Assembly (NCBI RefSeq): GCF_029024945.1
Contig: NZ_CP118976.1
Location: 496,001 to 560,000, forward strand
Origin: Staphylococcus succinus
Lineage (GTDB): Bacteria; Bacillota; Bacilli; Staphylococcales; Staphylococcaceae
DNA length: 64,000 nucleotides
Reading direction: 5' to 3'
Shown: positions 52,670 through 60,951 of the stretch, one piece after another
Position numbering within the stretch: the first letter of the stretch is position 1
Layout: each line of letters opens with the position of its first letter
The notes under the pieces: model-generated
Told to the model about the DNA's origin: nothing
What the model saw: only the letters and a program-made list of their open reading frames with translations
The model's database searches: none
Program-made: the position numbers and the translations under genes

Positions 52670-53281
52670 TTATGACTGAATATGAAAACTCATTTGGCCC
52701 GGCGCATTGTAGCTTGCTTCTAACTTAGATTTTCTAATTTTAATAACTTGGTATTTATTCGGTATGAATGCTGGTAAAATAATTGATTTTCCAATATGTG
52801 ACCATAAAGGATCAATATAATAATAGTAGTTCGCGTCGTAACCAATTAAAACAGTTACATGGATATTCGATACAAGTTTAGTGGGTTGTTCATCTAATTT
52901 AAATATACGCTTATAAGGGCGTTGACCTAAAACAGTATGATAGATAACAATGGGTTGACCATGATCAATAACCTGACATAATTCTGATAAAGATTGTCCT
53001 GTACTATCTACGATATGTTTATTATATTGTTTGAGATGAGGAACTAAAGCTGTAGGGAATATTGTTTGATGATGCCCCCACTTAACCCAGAGATGATGTC
53101 CAACGTACCCTTTATATGGATTGTTTTTATGTTTAGGCCAATGTTTCATAATTTCAGTGGCTGGAACTGCATGTTGGTTAAATTGTAGAATCATGGCAGC
53201 AGATACGCCTTCGCATCCCATAACCATAGGTATTGGGAAAAGTTGACTAATCGGTTTTACTGGTAAAATTAATTGACTCAT
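52670..53281 (-). CDS. C39-like (peptidase_C39_2) family protein
   Basis: A 203-residue cysteine-protease-like protein. The putative triad is Cys23 in VMGCEGVSAAM, His141 in NIHVTVLIGYD and Asp157 in YYYIDPLW, matching C39-like/BtrH domains. No signal peptide, transmembrane segment or ABC domain is attached, so it is not a bacteriocin-processing exporter. The substrate is unknown. It is bounded by 221 bases containing a terminator of the neighbouring MFS gene. Confidence 0.85.
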   Translation of the reverse strand: MSQLILPVKPISQLFPIPMVMGCEGVSAAMILQFNQHAVPATEIMKHWPKHKNNPYKGYVGHHLWVKWGHHQTIFPTALVPHLKQYNKHIVDSTGQSLSELCQVIDHGQPIVIYHTVLGQRPYKRIFKLDEQPTKLVSNIHVTVLIGYDANYYYYIDPLWSHIGKSIILPAFIPNKYQVIKIRKSKLEASYNAPGQMSFHIQS

Positions 53282-53434
53282 GGTGTCGTCACCCCTAGTT
53301 CATTTTATGAAATATGTTGTGTTTTATTATTTTTATTGGTTATATTATATATTTATTTAGTGAATATACATATTAAAATGCTTAAAAGAAATCGACAGAT
53401 TGTAATAGTTAAGTTGAGTACTTACCCTAATAAA

Positions 53435-53481
53435 AAAGTAAGAGGATAGAGACTATAGCGTAGTCTCTATCCTCTTACTTT
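53435..53481 (-). terminator. Long perfect terminator hairpin of the MFS gene
   Basis: A 21-base perfect inverted repeat (53435-53455 and 53461-53481; core GTAAGAGGATAGAGACTA) with a 5-base loop; on the minus strand it ends in T6. It lies 22 bases past the stop codon at 53503. Confidence 0.92.
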
Positions 53482-53502
53482 TGGAACCTACTCTATTTTA
53501 TT

Positions 53503-54708
53503 TTAACGTACCAAATTATTTTTATTCATGACTTTTAATGATATTTCCAATAAGATAATTAATATGGTTGTGATAATTAAAATGACTAAGTAAGGTGTAG
53601 TGTTAAATTCACCTTTTATCCCTATAAGTGGGGACATAATACCACCTAGTATGAATTGGAAAAGACCAAGTAAACTTGAAGCGTTGCCACTACCACCAGT
53701 CCGCGACTCCATTGCTAAAGCAAAGCTTAAAGGTCCGATACCTGTTACAGGACAGACATTTAAAAAGAACGCAATGACTAATACCCAAATAGGTAAATGT
53801 AATGTCAGAGTAAAGATAATGAGTATTACACCCGAAATTTGTATAAGTGTAAGGCAAATGAGTAAAACATAGCGGTTTACATATTCCACTAATTTAGCAG
53901 TTAATTGACTCATAATAATTAACCCAATACCATTAACCGCAAACAGTACACTAAATTGTTGAGCAGACATGTCATAAATTTTCTGTGTGATGAACGGTGC
54001 AGCTGAAGAAAAGCTAAATAACATTACATATGTTAGACCTTGTAATAACATAGGTATAATAAATGTTGGTTTCTTTAATAAATAACCAAAATCTTTAAAA
54101 ATCGCACCAAAGTTTAATTTTGAAAGATCTCGTGTATGAGTTTCTTCCATTTTCCATAATGCAAACAAAAATATAACTAAACTAACGATAGTTAGTATTA
54201 GGAAAATGGCTTTCCAATTTGCAATACTCAGTGCATAGCCACCAAGTAGCGGGGCAATAATAGTAATAATCCCATTTACTACTAGTAGTGAGGCTAGGCC
54301 TTTAGCTAAAGATTTGCCATTATGCTTGTCACCAATAGACGCCTTAGCAATTACAATTGCACCACCGCCTGTTAATCCTTGAATCAAACGTAATATCAAT
54401 AAAAGTGACATAGAAGAAGTGAATATTGCTGTAAATGAAGTGAGCACATATATAGCAATAATAATCAATGCAATTTTTTTACGTCCAAATGCATCTGATA
54501 GTGGCCCAAAGATAAATTGTCCAATTGCCAGACCAATCAGAGCGAATGATAGTGATAGTTGCGCTTGTGATGCAGTTGTACTAAAATCACTCTGTACACT
54601 TGGTAATGATGGAACGTACATATCTATTGTTAAAGGACCAAAAGTAGTCATAATACCTAAGACGATGATGACCATCAAAGGCAATTGACGTGTGGAAGTT
54701 TTGTCCAT
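53503..54708 (-). CDS. Bcr/CflA-type multidrug MFS transporter
   Basis: A 401-residue 12-helix DHA1 efflux protein of the Bcr/CflA subfamily. Motif D1-like DMYVPSLPSVQSDF lies near residues 25-40, GPLSDAFGRKK (motif A) near 68-78 and the motif C-like region after 150. A longer start at 54729 is rejected because GGAGAA precedes 54708. Chloramphenicol, bicyclomycin or sulfonamide efflux are known in the family; the substrate is not determined here. Confidence 0.92.
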   Translation of the reverse strand: MDKTSTRQLPLMVIIVLGIMTTFGPLTIDMYVPSLPSVQSDFSTTASQAQLSLSFALIGLAIGQFIFGPLSDAFGRKKIALIIIAIYVLTSFTAIFTSSMSLLLILRLIQGLTGGGAIVIAKASIGDKHNGKSLAKGLASLLVVNGIITIIAPLLGGYALSIANWKAIFLILTIVSLVIFLFALWKMEETHTRDLSKLNFGAIFKDFGYLLKKPTFIIPMLLQGLTYVMLFSFSSAAPFITQKIYDMSAQQFSVLFAVNGIGLIIMSQLTAKLVEYVNRYVLLICLTLIQISGVILIIFTLTLHLPIWVLVIAFFLNVCPVTGIGPLSFALAMESRTGGSGNASSLLGLFQFILGGIMSPLIGIKGEFNTTPYLVILIITTILIILLEISLKVMNKNNLVR

Positions 54709-54842
54709 ATTATGTTCTCCTTTTTTCATGTTTCTAATGTTTTATTATAACCATGTTTAGTTACTTTGTAACTAAGTAATTATTACATATGATTTATGAA
54801 ATGCAATCATCGTTTATGTTCGGTTCATTTGTTTCTTTTTAG

Positions 54843-54883
54843 TTGAATCATACATTTCATACTATATTATGATACAGTATGAA
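54843..54883 (+). promoter_or_regulatory. Promoter with palindromic operator between MFS and gtrA
   Basis: TTGAAT (54843-54848), a 16-base spacer and TATTAT (54865-54870) are overlapped by the inverted repeat TTCATACTATA / TACAGTATGAA (54856-54883; 10 of 11 pairs as I count). It sits in the 277-base divergent gap and could regulate either flanking gene. No regulator gene is next to it. Confidence 0.55.
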
Positions 54884-54985
54884 GCGTAATCTAAGTATCA
54901 TGTAAATAATTAATGATAAATTAATTTTTACATATAGAGTGAAGGCATATTTTTAATATTTAACATAGTGCAAAGGGGTAAATGT

Positions 54986-55372
54986 ATGAAGTTAAGTATA
55001 AGTAAAACCCATTATGAGATTATAAAATTTGTGATTGTAGGGGGCATTAATACACTCGATTACTATATTATTTATTTATTCTTATTAAAAATACTTGGGT
55101 TGAATTATTTGGTTAGTCATATTAGTGGGTTTATTGTTAGTTTTATTATTTCATATTATTTAAACTGCTACTTTGTATATAAAGTAACACCAACTTGGCG
55201 GAAATTCATTCAATTTCCTTTAACACAAGTGATCAATATGGGCACTCAAACAGTGTTATTATATATCTTTGTACAGTGGTTCCACGTTTCATCAGTCGTC
55301 GCACCATTTGTAGGCTTAATCATTACAATTCCTATCACATTTGTGTTATCTAAATACATACTTAAAGATTAA
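54986..55372 (+). CDS. GtrA family protein
   Basis: A 128-residue four-helix GtrA-like membrane protein. The family N-terminus FVIVGGINTLDYYIIYLFLL (residues about 10-29) and the closing VPITFVLSKYIL-type segment (ITIPITFVLSKYILKD) are typical. GtrA proteins are proposed to flip or move lipid-linked sugars for surface glycosylation or teichoic acid decoration. No glycosyltransferase gene is adjacent. The start at 54986 follows AAAGGGG. Confidence 0.88.
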   Translation: MKLSISKTHYEIIKFVIVGGINTLDYYIIYLFLLKILGLNYLVSHISGFIVSFIISYYLNCYFVYKVTPTWRKFIQFPLTQVINMGTQTVLLYIFVQWFHVSSVVAPFVGLIITIPITFVLSKYILKD

Positions 55373-55376
55373 TATA

Positions 55377-55421
55377 AGAAGGGTCAAATCTTAAATTTGA
55401 AGAGGCGCCCTTCTTAATTTT
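55377..55421 (+). terminator. Intrinsic terminator of gtrA
   Basis: AAGAAGGGTC and GCGCCCTTCTT form the outer stem, and CAAAT/ATTTG a small inner one; AATTTTTG follows. The stem has two unpaired bases. Confidence 0.7.
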
Positions 55422-55566
55422 TGTGCAATTTAATAATCATTTTTAGGAAAGGCTAAAAAATAATTAGAACAATTATATTAAATAATTTTTTAATAAAAAA
55501 TTATTGTAAATGTGCTTGCAATAGGTCATAATATATATCCAATATCTATTAAGGTGGTCGCAGGTC

Positions 55567-56436
55567 ATGTCACAAACTGAAAATTTAAAAATTGCTCAAA
55601 AAGGCGCATATCTAAGTCTATTCGTCTATATCATACTCTCTATAGCTAAGTTTACTGTAGGTTATTTATATAATTCAGCGGCTGTACGAGCGGATAGTTT
55701 AAATAATATGACTGATATTATCGTTTCATTGGCGGTGATTATTGGTTTGAAAATCTCAATTAAGCCAGCAGATAAAAATCATCCATATGGCCACTTAAAG
55801 TCTGAAAATATTTCAACATTATTAGTTTCATTCATCATCATGTTTGTTGGTATTCAAGTCGTAATAGAGAATTTTCCTAGAATATTTACAAATGAACATC
55901 ATACACCTAACATTATTACAATTTATGTTAGTGTTATCAGTGGAATCATTATGATTGGTGTATTTTTCATTAATCAACGATTAGCCAAGCGTACAAATAG
56001 CAGCTCGTTAAATTCAGCAGCAAAAGATAATTTATCAGATGCACTGGTAAGTATTGGTACTGCAATCGGTTTGGTTTTTACTCAATTTGGATTACCAATC
56101 ATTGATACGATTTTAGCGACCATTTTAGGGTTATTAATTTTATATACAGGGTTTGGAATTTTTAAAGAATCTATCTTTACGTTAAGTGATGGGTTTAATG
56201 AACAAGAGTTAGAAGAGTATAGAAACTATGTATTAGATATCGAAGATGTCATAGACGTTCAAAATATTAAAGGGCGCTATCACGGTAGTAGCGTATTTGT
56301 TGACGTGACAATTGTTGTTGAATCAGATCTTTCGTTAGAAGATGCGCACCATATATGTGATGCTGTTGAACAACACATGCATGAGAAGGGGATTTCTTCA
56401 GTTTATGTACACCCTGAGCCAGCGTCTATTCAATGA
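55567..56436 (+). CDS. Cation diffusion facilitator family transporter
   Basis: A 289-residue CDF exporter with six transmembrane helices and a C-terminal cytosolic domain. The metal site is formed by Asp43 and Asp50 in VRADSLNNMTD (helix 2) and the matching Asp-rich AAKDNLSDALVS in helix 5. The HPYGH-like segment DKNHPYGHLKSE is the family marker. It exports zinc, iron, manganese or cobalt; helix 2 lacks the His of zinc-specific ZitB-like proteins, so manganese or iron is possible. No ArsR-type regulator precedes it. Confidence 0.9.
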   Translation: MSQTENLKIAQKGAYLSLFVYIILSIAKFTVGYLYNSAAVRADSLNNMTDIIVSLAVIIGLKISIKPADKNHPYGHLKSENISTLLVSFIIMFVGIQVVIENFPRIFTNEHHTPNIITIYVSVISGIIMIGVFFINQRLAKRTNSSSLNSAAKDNLSDALVSIGTAIGLVFTQFGLPIIDTILATILGLLILYTGFGIFKESIFTLSDGFNEQELEEYRNYVLDIEDVIDVQNIKGRYHGSSVFVDVTIVVESDLSLEDAHHICDAVEQHMHEKGISSVYVHPEPASIQ

Positions 56437-56469
56437 TAGTGAATTAACGCACATATTTAAGAAACCTAT

Positions 56470-56499
56470 AAAAGCTGGGCATGTAAATGCCTGGCTTTT
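56470..56499 (+). terminator. Intrinsic terminator of the CDF gene
   Basis: AAAAGCTGGGCA pairs with TGCCTGGCTTTT over 12 bases with two wobbles, 6-base loop, followed by ATTATTTTA. Confidence 0.85.
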
Positions 56500-56551
56500 A
56501 TTATTTTAGTAACTAACTATAAGTGATAGTAGTAATAATTTAGGGAATATA

Positions 56552-56590
56552 CAAAAAAACTGCCACAAAGTCAGTAACTTTGTAGGCAGT
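56552..56590 (-). terminator. Intrinsic terminator of the SceD-like gene
   Basis: On the minus strand ACTGCCTACAAAGT and ACTTTGTGGCAGT pair around CTG-type loop and end in T7. The same sequence design recurs in degenerate form at 60887-60920. Confidence 0.85.
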
Positions 56591-56660
56591 CTATTGTAAA
56601 GCGATTTCACTGTTTTCTTAGCATAATTTATGTTTAGTAGAAAGCTACTAAACATTGATT

Positions 56661-57032
56661 TTACCACCAGCCATTAGCTACATGGAAATCTACTGCTGCA
56701 TCGATTGAGCCATAACGTTCTTCAGCATAATTAATCATACCTTTAGTTTGTTCTTCTACTGAACCTGTTCCCCATGCTTCTTTAGTTTGTCCTAGACCTT
56801 TATATCCTAATTCGTTTACAGCGTCAGGGTTACCACTTGATTCAGGCATTACAACATTATCCCAAAGTGATTTAGTGCCACCAGCTTCAATAAATTGGCT
56901 GTAAACCTCACTTGTTGATTGTGTAGCTTCTTGTGTTTCAGCGGCATCTGCTGTTTGTATATTAGAGCTTACTCCGAAACCAGTTGCTGCAATAGTGATT
57001 GATGCGAAAGATGCTAATAATAATTTTTTCAT
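56661..57032 (-). CDS. Short secreted transglycosylase-like protein (IsaA/SceD family)
   Basis: A 123-residue secreted protein. A signal peptide of about 30 residues ends in ADA-A. The mature part is only the lysozyme-like C-terminal domain of the IsaA/SceD family: the catalytic Glu lies in MPESSGNPDAVNELGYKG (Glu64), followed by GLGQTKEAWGTGS and ending in FHVANGWW. Full-length IsaA and SceD are about 230 residues, so this is a minimal version without the linker region. It should cut peptidoglycan outside the cell. WalKR control is expected for the family but is not shown by a box on this strand. Confidence 0.85.
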   Translation of the reverse strand: MKKLLLASFASITIAATGFGVSSNIQTADAAETQEATQSTSEVYSQFIEAGGTKSLWDNVVMPESSGNPDAVNELGYKGLGQTKEAWGTGSVEEQTKGMINYAEERYGSIDAAVDFHVANGWW

Positions 57033-57246
57033 TAAATAAATCCTCCTAATAGATTTACCTGATACATAATCGTGGATAGTCAGGTTTAATTTTTCTAGTC
57101 ACATGCAATGTGATGTGTACTAAGCGTCATGAGTGCTGTATGTTTTTTCTTAATTCAACGTTTACAACTATAACATCAAAAATTAGTACATAGGTTACAG
57201 AAAAATAAAAAAAAGACTTCATTTATGAACAAAAGAATACAATTAT

Positions 57247-57274
57247 TTCAAAGTTCAGTGTAAATTGTTATAAT
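57247..57274 (+). promoter_or_regulatory. Probable gpmA promoter
   Basis: TTCAAA (57247-57252), 16 bases and TATAAT (57269-57274) preceded by TGT as an extended -10. Confidence 0.6.
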
Positions 57275-57353
57275 TTTAATGTGTACATTCTAGAGAAAAA
57301 GAGAGAAATGACTTAGCAAAGGGCTTTGTAGTAACGAAGCGAAGCCATTGTAC

Positions 57354-57370
57354 TGTAACGAGTTTGTAAA
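57354..57370 (+). promoter_or_regulatory. WalR-type direct repeat
   Basis: TGTAAC-GAGTT-TGTAAA matches the WalR consensus TGTWAH-N5-TGTWAH at every defined position. It is oriented toward gpmA and lies 40 bases before its start codon, downstream of the likely promoter; whether it belongs to gpmA or the divergent cell-wall gene is unclear. Confidence 0.4.
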
Positions 57371-57409
57371 AGTTGTGACAAACTTAATGAAATGAAAGGA
57401 AGATAGTGT

Positions 57410-58096
57410 ATGCCAAAATTAATTTTATGTCGTCACGGTCAAAGTGAATGGAATGCAAAAAATTTATTTACTGGATGGGCAGATGTTGATTTATCAGATC
57501 AAGGTAGAGCAGAAGCGAAAACATCTGGTAAAAAGTTAAAAGAACAAGGCATAGAGATTGATATTGTTTTTACTTCATTATTAGCTAGGGCAATTAAAAC
57601 GACGTATCATTTGTTATCAGAATCTGATCAGTTATTTATACCGATTGTAAAATCATGGCGATTAAATGAACGTCATTATGGTGGTTTGCAAGGATTAAAT
57701 AAAGATGATGCGCGTGATAAATTTGGTGAAGAACAGGTTCATATTTGGAGACGGTCCTATGATGTAGCACCTCCTAAACAAAGTGAATCTCAAAGGAATG
57801 ATTACTTAAAAGATAAAAAATATGAGCATCTCGATAGAAGAGTTATGCCAGAATCAGAAAGTTTGAAAGATACCTTAATTAGAGTAATCCCATATTGGAA
57901 CGATCAAATATCACAACAATTATTAGATGGTAAAACAGTCTTAGTATCTGCACATGGCAACTCTTTACGTGCACTTATTAAATATTTAGAACATATATCT
58001 GATGAAGATATCATTGGTTATGAAATAAAAACTGGGGCGCCATTAATTTTTGAACTTACTGATGACTTACAAGTCATAGATAAATATTACTTATAA
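57410..58096 (+). CDS. gpmA: 2,3-bisphosphoglycerate-dependent phosphoglycerate mutase
   Basis: A 228-residue histidine phosphatase-superfamily mutase interconverting 3- and 2-phosphoglycerate. The phosphorylated His9 lies in LCRHGQSEWN, the second His in VSAHGNSLRAL (about 182), and ERHYGGLQGLNK is the typical substrate loop. Staphylococci also carry a cofactor-independent mutase (gpmI) elsewhere; this is the second isozyme. AAAGGAAG is the ribosome site. Confidence 0.95.
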   Translation: MPKLILCRHGQSEWNAKNLFTGWADVDLSDQGRAEAKTSGKKLKEQGIEIDIVFTSLLARAIKTTYHLLSESDQLFIPIVKSWRLNERHYGGLQGLNKDDARDKFGEEQVHIWRRSYDVAPPKQSESQRNDYLKDKKYEHLDRRVMPESESLKDTLIRVIPYWNDQISQQLLDGKTVLVSAHGNSLRALIKYLEHISDEDIIGYEIKTGAPLIFELTDDLQVIDKYYL

Positions 58097-58206
58097 AAGT
58101 ATTCAATTTTAGAATGACTGAGAAGATACAAATATCATTATAGTTTCTTATTAAGGTAAGAGACATATGTTATTTATTAAAATTGATATATAAAAGTTGT
58201 ATAAAA

Positions 58207-58253
58207 AAGAATCTAATAGGGTGCCTAATCATTAGGTACCCTATTAGATTCTT
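58207..58253. terminator. Very long hairpin, terminator of the 35-residue gene (and gpmA)
   Basis: A 23-base inverted repeat with one wobble (58207-58229 and 58231-58253; core TCTAATAGGGTGCC) and minimal loop. On the minus strand TTCTTTTTTATAC follows, which suits the small gene at 58387; it could also stop gpmA transcripts. Confidence 0.85.
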
Positions 58254-58386
58254 AAATGGTTAGTATAAGATTCTAGAAATGGTTCATTTGGTTCATTAAA
58301 ATATAAAAATAGTTGAGTATAAAAAGATTAATCATATTTTCAGCAAAAGCGAATATGTAATCAAAATTGTAAAAGTGGTAATTTAA

Positions 58387-58494
58387 TTATGACTTATTAC
58401 GTTTATGTTGCTGAATAATTTTGCGCGCAAGCTTACGTGTTTTGATATTAGGGCTGTTTAAATTACGGCGAGCAGTTTGTAAATCTAGTTTCAT
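58387..58494 (-). CDS. Small basic 35-residue protein (putative metal homeostasis protein family)
   Basis: A 35-residue lysine/arginine-rich protein, starting MKLDLQTARRNLNSPNIKT and ending RKLARKIIQQHKRNKS (split at residue 19), with an excellent AAAGGAGG site 8 bases before its ATG. It belongs to a short protein family, found next to gpmA in staphylococci as far as I recall, sometimes labelled putative metal homeostasis protein; no biochemical function is established to my knowledge. It is likely helical and charged enough to bind RNA or ribosomes. A strong terminator follows 134 bases later. Confidence 0.8.
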   Translation of the reverse strand: MKLDLQTARRNLNSPNIKTRKLARKIIQQHKRNKS

Positions 58495-58718
58495 GGAAAT
58501 GACCTCCTTTAGTAACTAACACAATTATGAAGGAAAAACAGCGTTTTGTAAATAGTAATAATTACGATTTATAACAAATGTGTCTGAACTTAATTAGAAC
58601 AATAAAGTTTTTTACAATATGCCAAACTTTTTTAATGATATGTTAATAAAATATATGTATAATTCATTATTACAGCTAATTTTAAGTTTTATATATTATT
58701 GTAGAAAAGGAGAAAGGT

Positions 58719-60158
58719 ATGAAGCACAAAACAAAATTAATAATGATATTTGTAATGCTGCTTGGTGGATTCTTTGGACTATTAAATGAAACCTTATTAA
58801 CGACAGCATTACCTAGTATAATGAAAGAATTTAATATAGATTATACAAAAGTACAATGGCTTACAACGGCATTCTTATTAACTAATGGGGTAGTTGTCCC
58901 ATTATCAGCAATGATTATACAAAGATTTACAACAAGGCAGGTCTTTTTAACTGGAATATTAATCTTCCTGATCGGTACGCTTATTGCTGGGTTCAGTCCG
59001 AACTTTACAATATTATTAATAGCAAGAATTGTTCAGGCGTTAGGTTCAGGAATTATGATGCCATTAATGATGACTACGGTCTTAGATGTATTTGAACCAC
59101 ATGAACGAGGTAAATACATGGGGATGTTTGGGCTAGTTATTGCTTTAGCACCAGCGATTGGTCCGACACTTTCTGGTTATCTAGTTGAGTATTTCGAGTG
59201 GCGCTCACTTTTCCATGTGGTTACGCCAGTTGCTGCTGTTACATTCCTCGCAGCACTTAAATTTGTGAAAAATGTTGGTTTGAAAAAGAAAGCACCTATT
59301 GATGTACTTTCAATCATTATGTCGGTACTAGGCTTTGGTAGTGTACTATATGGTACAAGTACAATTTCTCGTGAGGGATGGAATGATCCAATCGTACTAA
59401 CAACTGTCATCGGTGGAATCATTTTAATCGCATTGTTTATATTTAGACAAACACGATTGGAAAATCCATTACTCGACTTTTCACTATTTAAAATCAATCA
59501 ATTTACTATAGGGATTATAATCATGTCATTTACGATGATATCAATGATTGGTTCTGAAACAATATTACCTATGTTTGTGCAAAATATTATGAAAGATTCT
59601 GCATTACAATCAGGTCTTATATTATTGCCTGGCGCTATAGTCATGGGAGTGATGTCAGTATTATCTGGATTATTATTTGACAAGTATGGTGCTAGAATTT
59701 TAGCTATTATAGGTATGATTATTGTAGTTATAACGACTTCTTATTTTGTCGTTATGGATGAGCATACATCTGCTACTATGCTAGCAACTATTTATGGTAT
59801 CCGTATGGTGGGTATTGCTTTAGGATTAATGCCATTAATGACGCATACAATGAACTTCTTATCATATGAAATGAATGCGCATGGTTCAGCTATGACTAAT
59901 ACATTACAACAAATTTCAGCATCTATTGGTACAGCAGCACTTTTCACAACAATGAGTCAATCATCAAAAAACTTCACACCAGACATGAGTGACTATAAAG
60001 GAATGGGTAAACAAGAAATAGCAGCTCAAGTGCAACATGATGCATTGCTAAATGGCTATCATAGCGCCTTCTGGTTTGCTGTAATTATTTCTTTCCTTAG
60101 TTTAATTTGTGTATTCCTGTTGAAAAGTAAGAAGAAAATGAATTTAGAACAAGAATAA
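58719..60158 (+). CDS. DHA2-type multidrug MFS efflux transporter
   Basis: A 479-residue 14-helix drug/H+ antiporter of the EmrB/QacA (DHA2) group. Motif D1-like LNETLLTTALPSIMKEFN is near residues 22-39, motif A-like TTRQVFLTG near 72, and motif C-like GLVIALAPAIGPTLSGYLVE near 145. Size and the position next to gpmA recall the staphylococcal LmrS-type pumps, but the orthology is not proven. No TetR-type regulator is adjacent. GAGAAAGG precedes the ATG. Confidence 0.9.
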   Translation: MKHKTKLIMIFVMLLGGFFGLLNETLLTTALPSIMKEFNIDYTKVQWLTTAFLLTNGVVVPLSAMIIQRFTTRQVFLTGILIFLIGTLIAGFSPNFTILLIARIVQALGSGIMMPLMMTTVLDVFEPHERGKYMGMFGLVIALAPAIGPTLSGYLVEYFEWRSLFHVVTPVAAVTFLAALKFVKNVGLKKKAPIDVLSIIMSVLGFGSVLYGTSTISREGWNDPIVLTTVIGGIILIALFIFRQTRLENPLLDFSLFKINQFTIGIIIMSFTMISMIGSETILPMFVQNIMKDSALQSGLILLPGAIVMGVMSVLSGLLFDKYGARILAIIGMIIVVITTSYFVVMDEHTSATMLATIYGIRMVGIALGLMPLMTHTMNFLSYEMNAHGSAMTNTLQQISASIGTAALFTTMSQSSKNFTPDMSDYKGMGKQEIAAQVQHDALLNGYHSAFWFAVIISFLSLICVFLLKSKKKMNLEQE

Positions 60159-60168
60159 GTATATAATA

Positions 60169-60224
60169 GCTGATAGATATGTGGGCGAGGGGACAACTCA
60201 AACAGAACATCTATCGGCTTTTTC
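60169..60224 (+). terminator. Intrinsic terminator of the DHA2 transporter gene
   Basis: AGCTGATAGAT pairs with ATCTATCGGCT (one wobble) around a 30-base loop, followed by TTTTTC. Confidence 0.72.
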
Positions 60225-60316
60225 TTTATCAGTAATAATTTATAGAGGATCATAATAATTTGAAGTCTATAAATAGCATAGTAAGTTATTTTCAAAATAA
60301 ATGAGGTAAATAAATA

Positions 60317-60664
60317 ATGGATCATAATATGAAATTGTATGATAAGCCATTTCGGTTAATTGAAAATGGCTCAAAAACGATTGAAGTCAGACTAAATGAT
60401 AAGAAGAGACAAGAAGTACAGGCGGGAGATTTTATCGTTTTTGAAAATATTGAGAAGAATCAAAGTATTAAAGTTGAAGTGTTAAAAGTAATACAATATA
60501 TATCGTTTCAAGCATTGCTTAAAGCATATTCTAATAAAGAAATTGGCACGGATGAAAAAATGCAATTATCTCAAAAATTGGCTCAAATTTATCAAATATA
60601 TAGTCAAACAGATGAATTAAACTATGGGGCATTAGCTATAAAAATACGTGTAGTATCAAAATAA
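60317..60664 (+). CDS. ASCH domain protein
   Basis: A 115-residue ASCH-domain protein, a PUA-like beta barrel thought to bind RNA. The marker segment is KPFRLIENGSKTIEVRLND (residues about 10-28), with QAGDFIVFEN following. A YqfB-type amidohydrolase activity on modified nucleosides is known for some members. AUG at 60317 follows GAGG; an alternative ATG at 60329 would start at MKLYDKPF. It stands alone. Confidence 0.87.
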   Translation: MDHNMKLYDKPFRLIENGSKTIEVRLNDKKRQEVQAGDFIVFENIEKNQSIKVEVLKVIQYISFQALLKAYSNKEIGTDEKMQLSQKLAQIYQIYSQTDELNYGALAIKIRVVSK

Positions 60665-60721
60665 TCTTGATAAACATGTCGGTTATAATTAGGTAAATAG
60701 ACTGTAATATCAACTCAAAAC

Positions 60722-60758
60722 AAAGACCACTGCTATTTATTAAATAACAGTGGTCTTT
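60722..60758. terminator. Intrinsic terminator of the ASCH gene
   Basis: AAAGACCACTG and CAGTGGTCTTT form a perfect 11-base outer stem, with TATTT/AAATA continuing inside. Possibly bidirectional. Confidence 0.85.
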
Positions 60759-60886
60759 CAAATAATTTCAGAATTTGTTACAATTCAAATTTCCGTTTTC
60801 AAGTCCATAATAGCTATTTGATCGAACATCTACTATAAAGATGCAAGGCTAAAAATAGAGTGTGTGGATGTGGAAAGTATAAAAAA

Positions 60887-60920
60887 ACTGACGCTAAGTT
60901 GGAATCTTTGTCGACAGACT
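60887..60920 (-). terminator. Degenerate terminator repeat of fmhA
   Basis: On the minus strand GTCTGTCGACAAAG, ATTCCAA and CTTAGCGTCAG are followed by T7. The stem has mismatches in its middle. It shares its layout with the terminator at 56552-56590, suggesting a dispersed repeat family in this genome. Confidence 0.55.
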
Positions 60921-60921
60921 A

Positions 60922-60951
60922 AATCCAATCGACATCGTCGTCGATTGGATT
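60922..60951. repeat. Perfect 12-base inverted repeat
   Basis: AATCCAATCGAC and GTCGATTGGATT pair perfectly with a 6-base loop (ATCGTC). There is no T-run. It sits 25 bases past the fmhA stop codon, adjoining the degenerate terminator. Confidence 0.7.

Larger units (their letters stand above)
57033..57409. other. Divergent intergenic region between SceD-like gene and gpmA
   Basis: These 377 bases hold no reading frame of note. Toward gpmA: TTCAAA-16-TATAAT with an extended TG (57247-57274) and a 130-base leader. A WalR-type direct repeat lies at 57354-57370. The minus-strand promoter of the SceD-like gene was not pinned down. Confidence 0.55.

Noticed and set aside
57160..57200. WalR box for the SceD-like gene on the minus strand
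   Set aside because: TGTAAC and TGTTAT half-sites occur, but the spacing is 3 or otherwise not 5 bases, so they fail the consensus.
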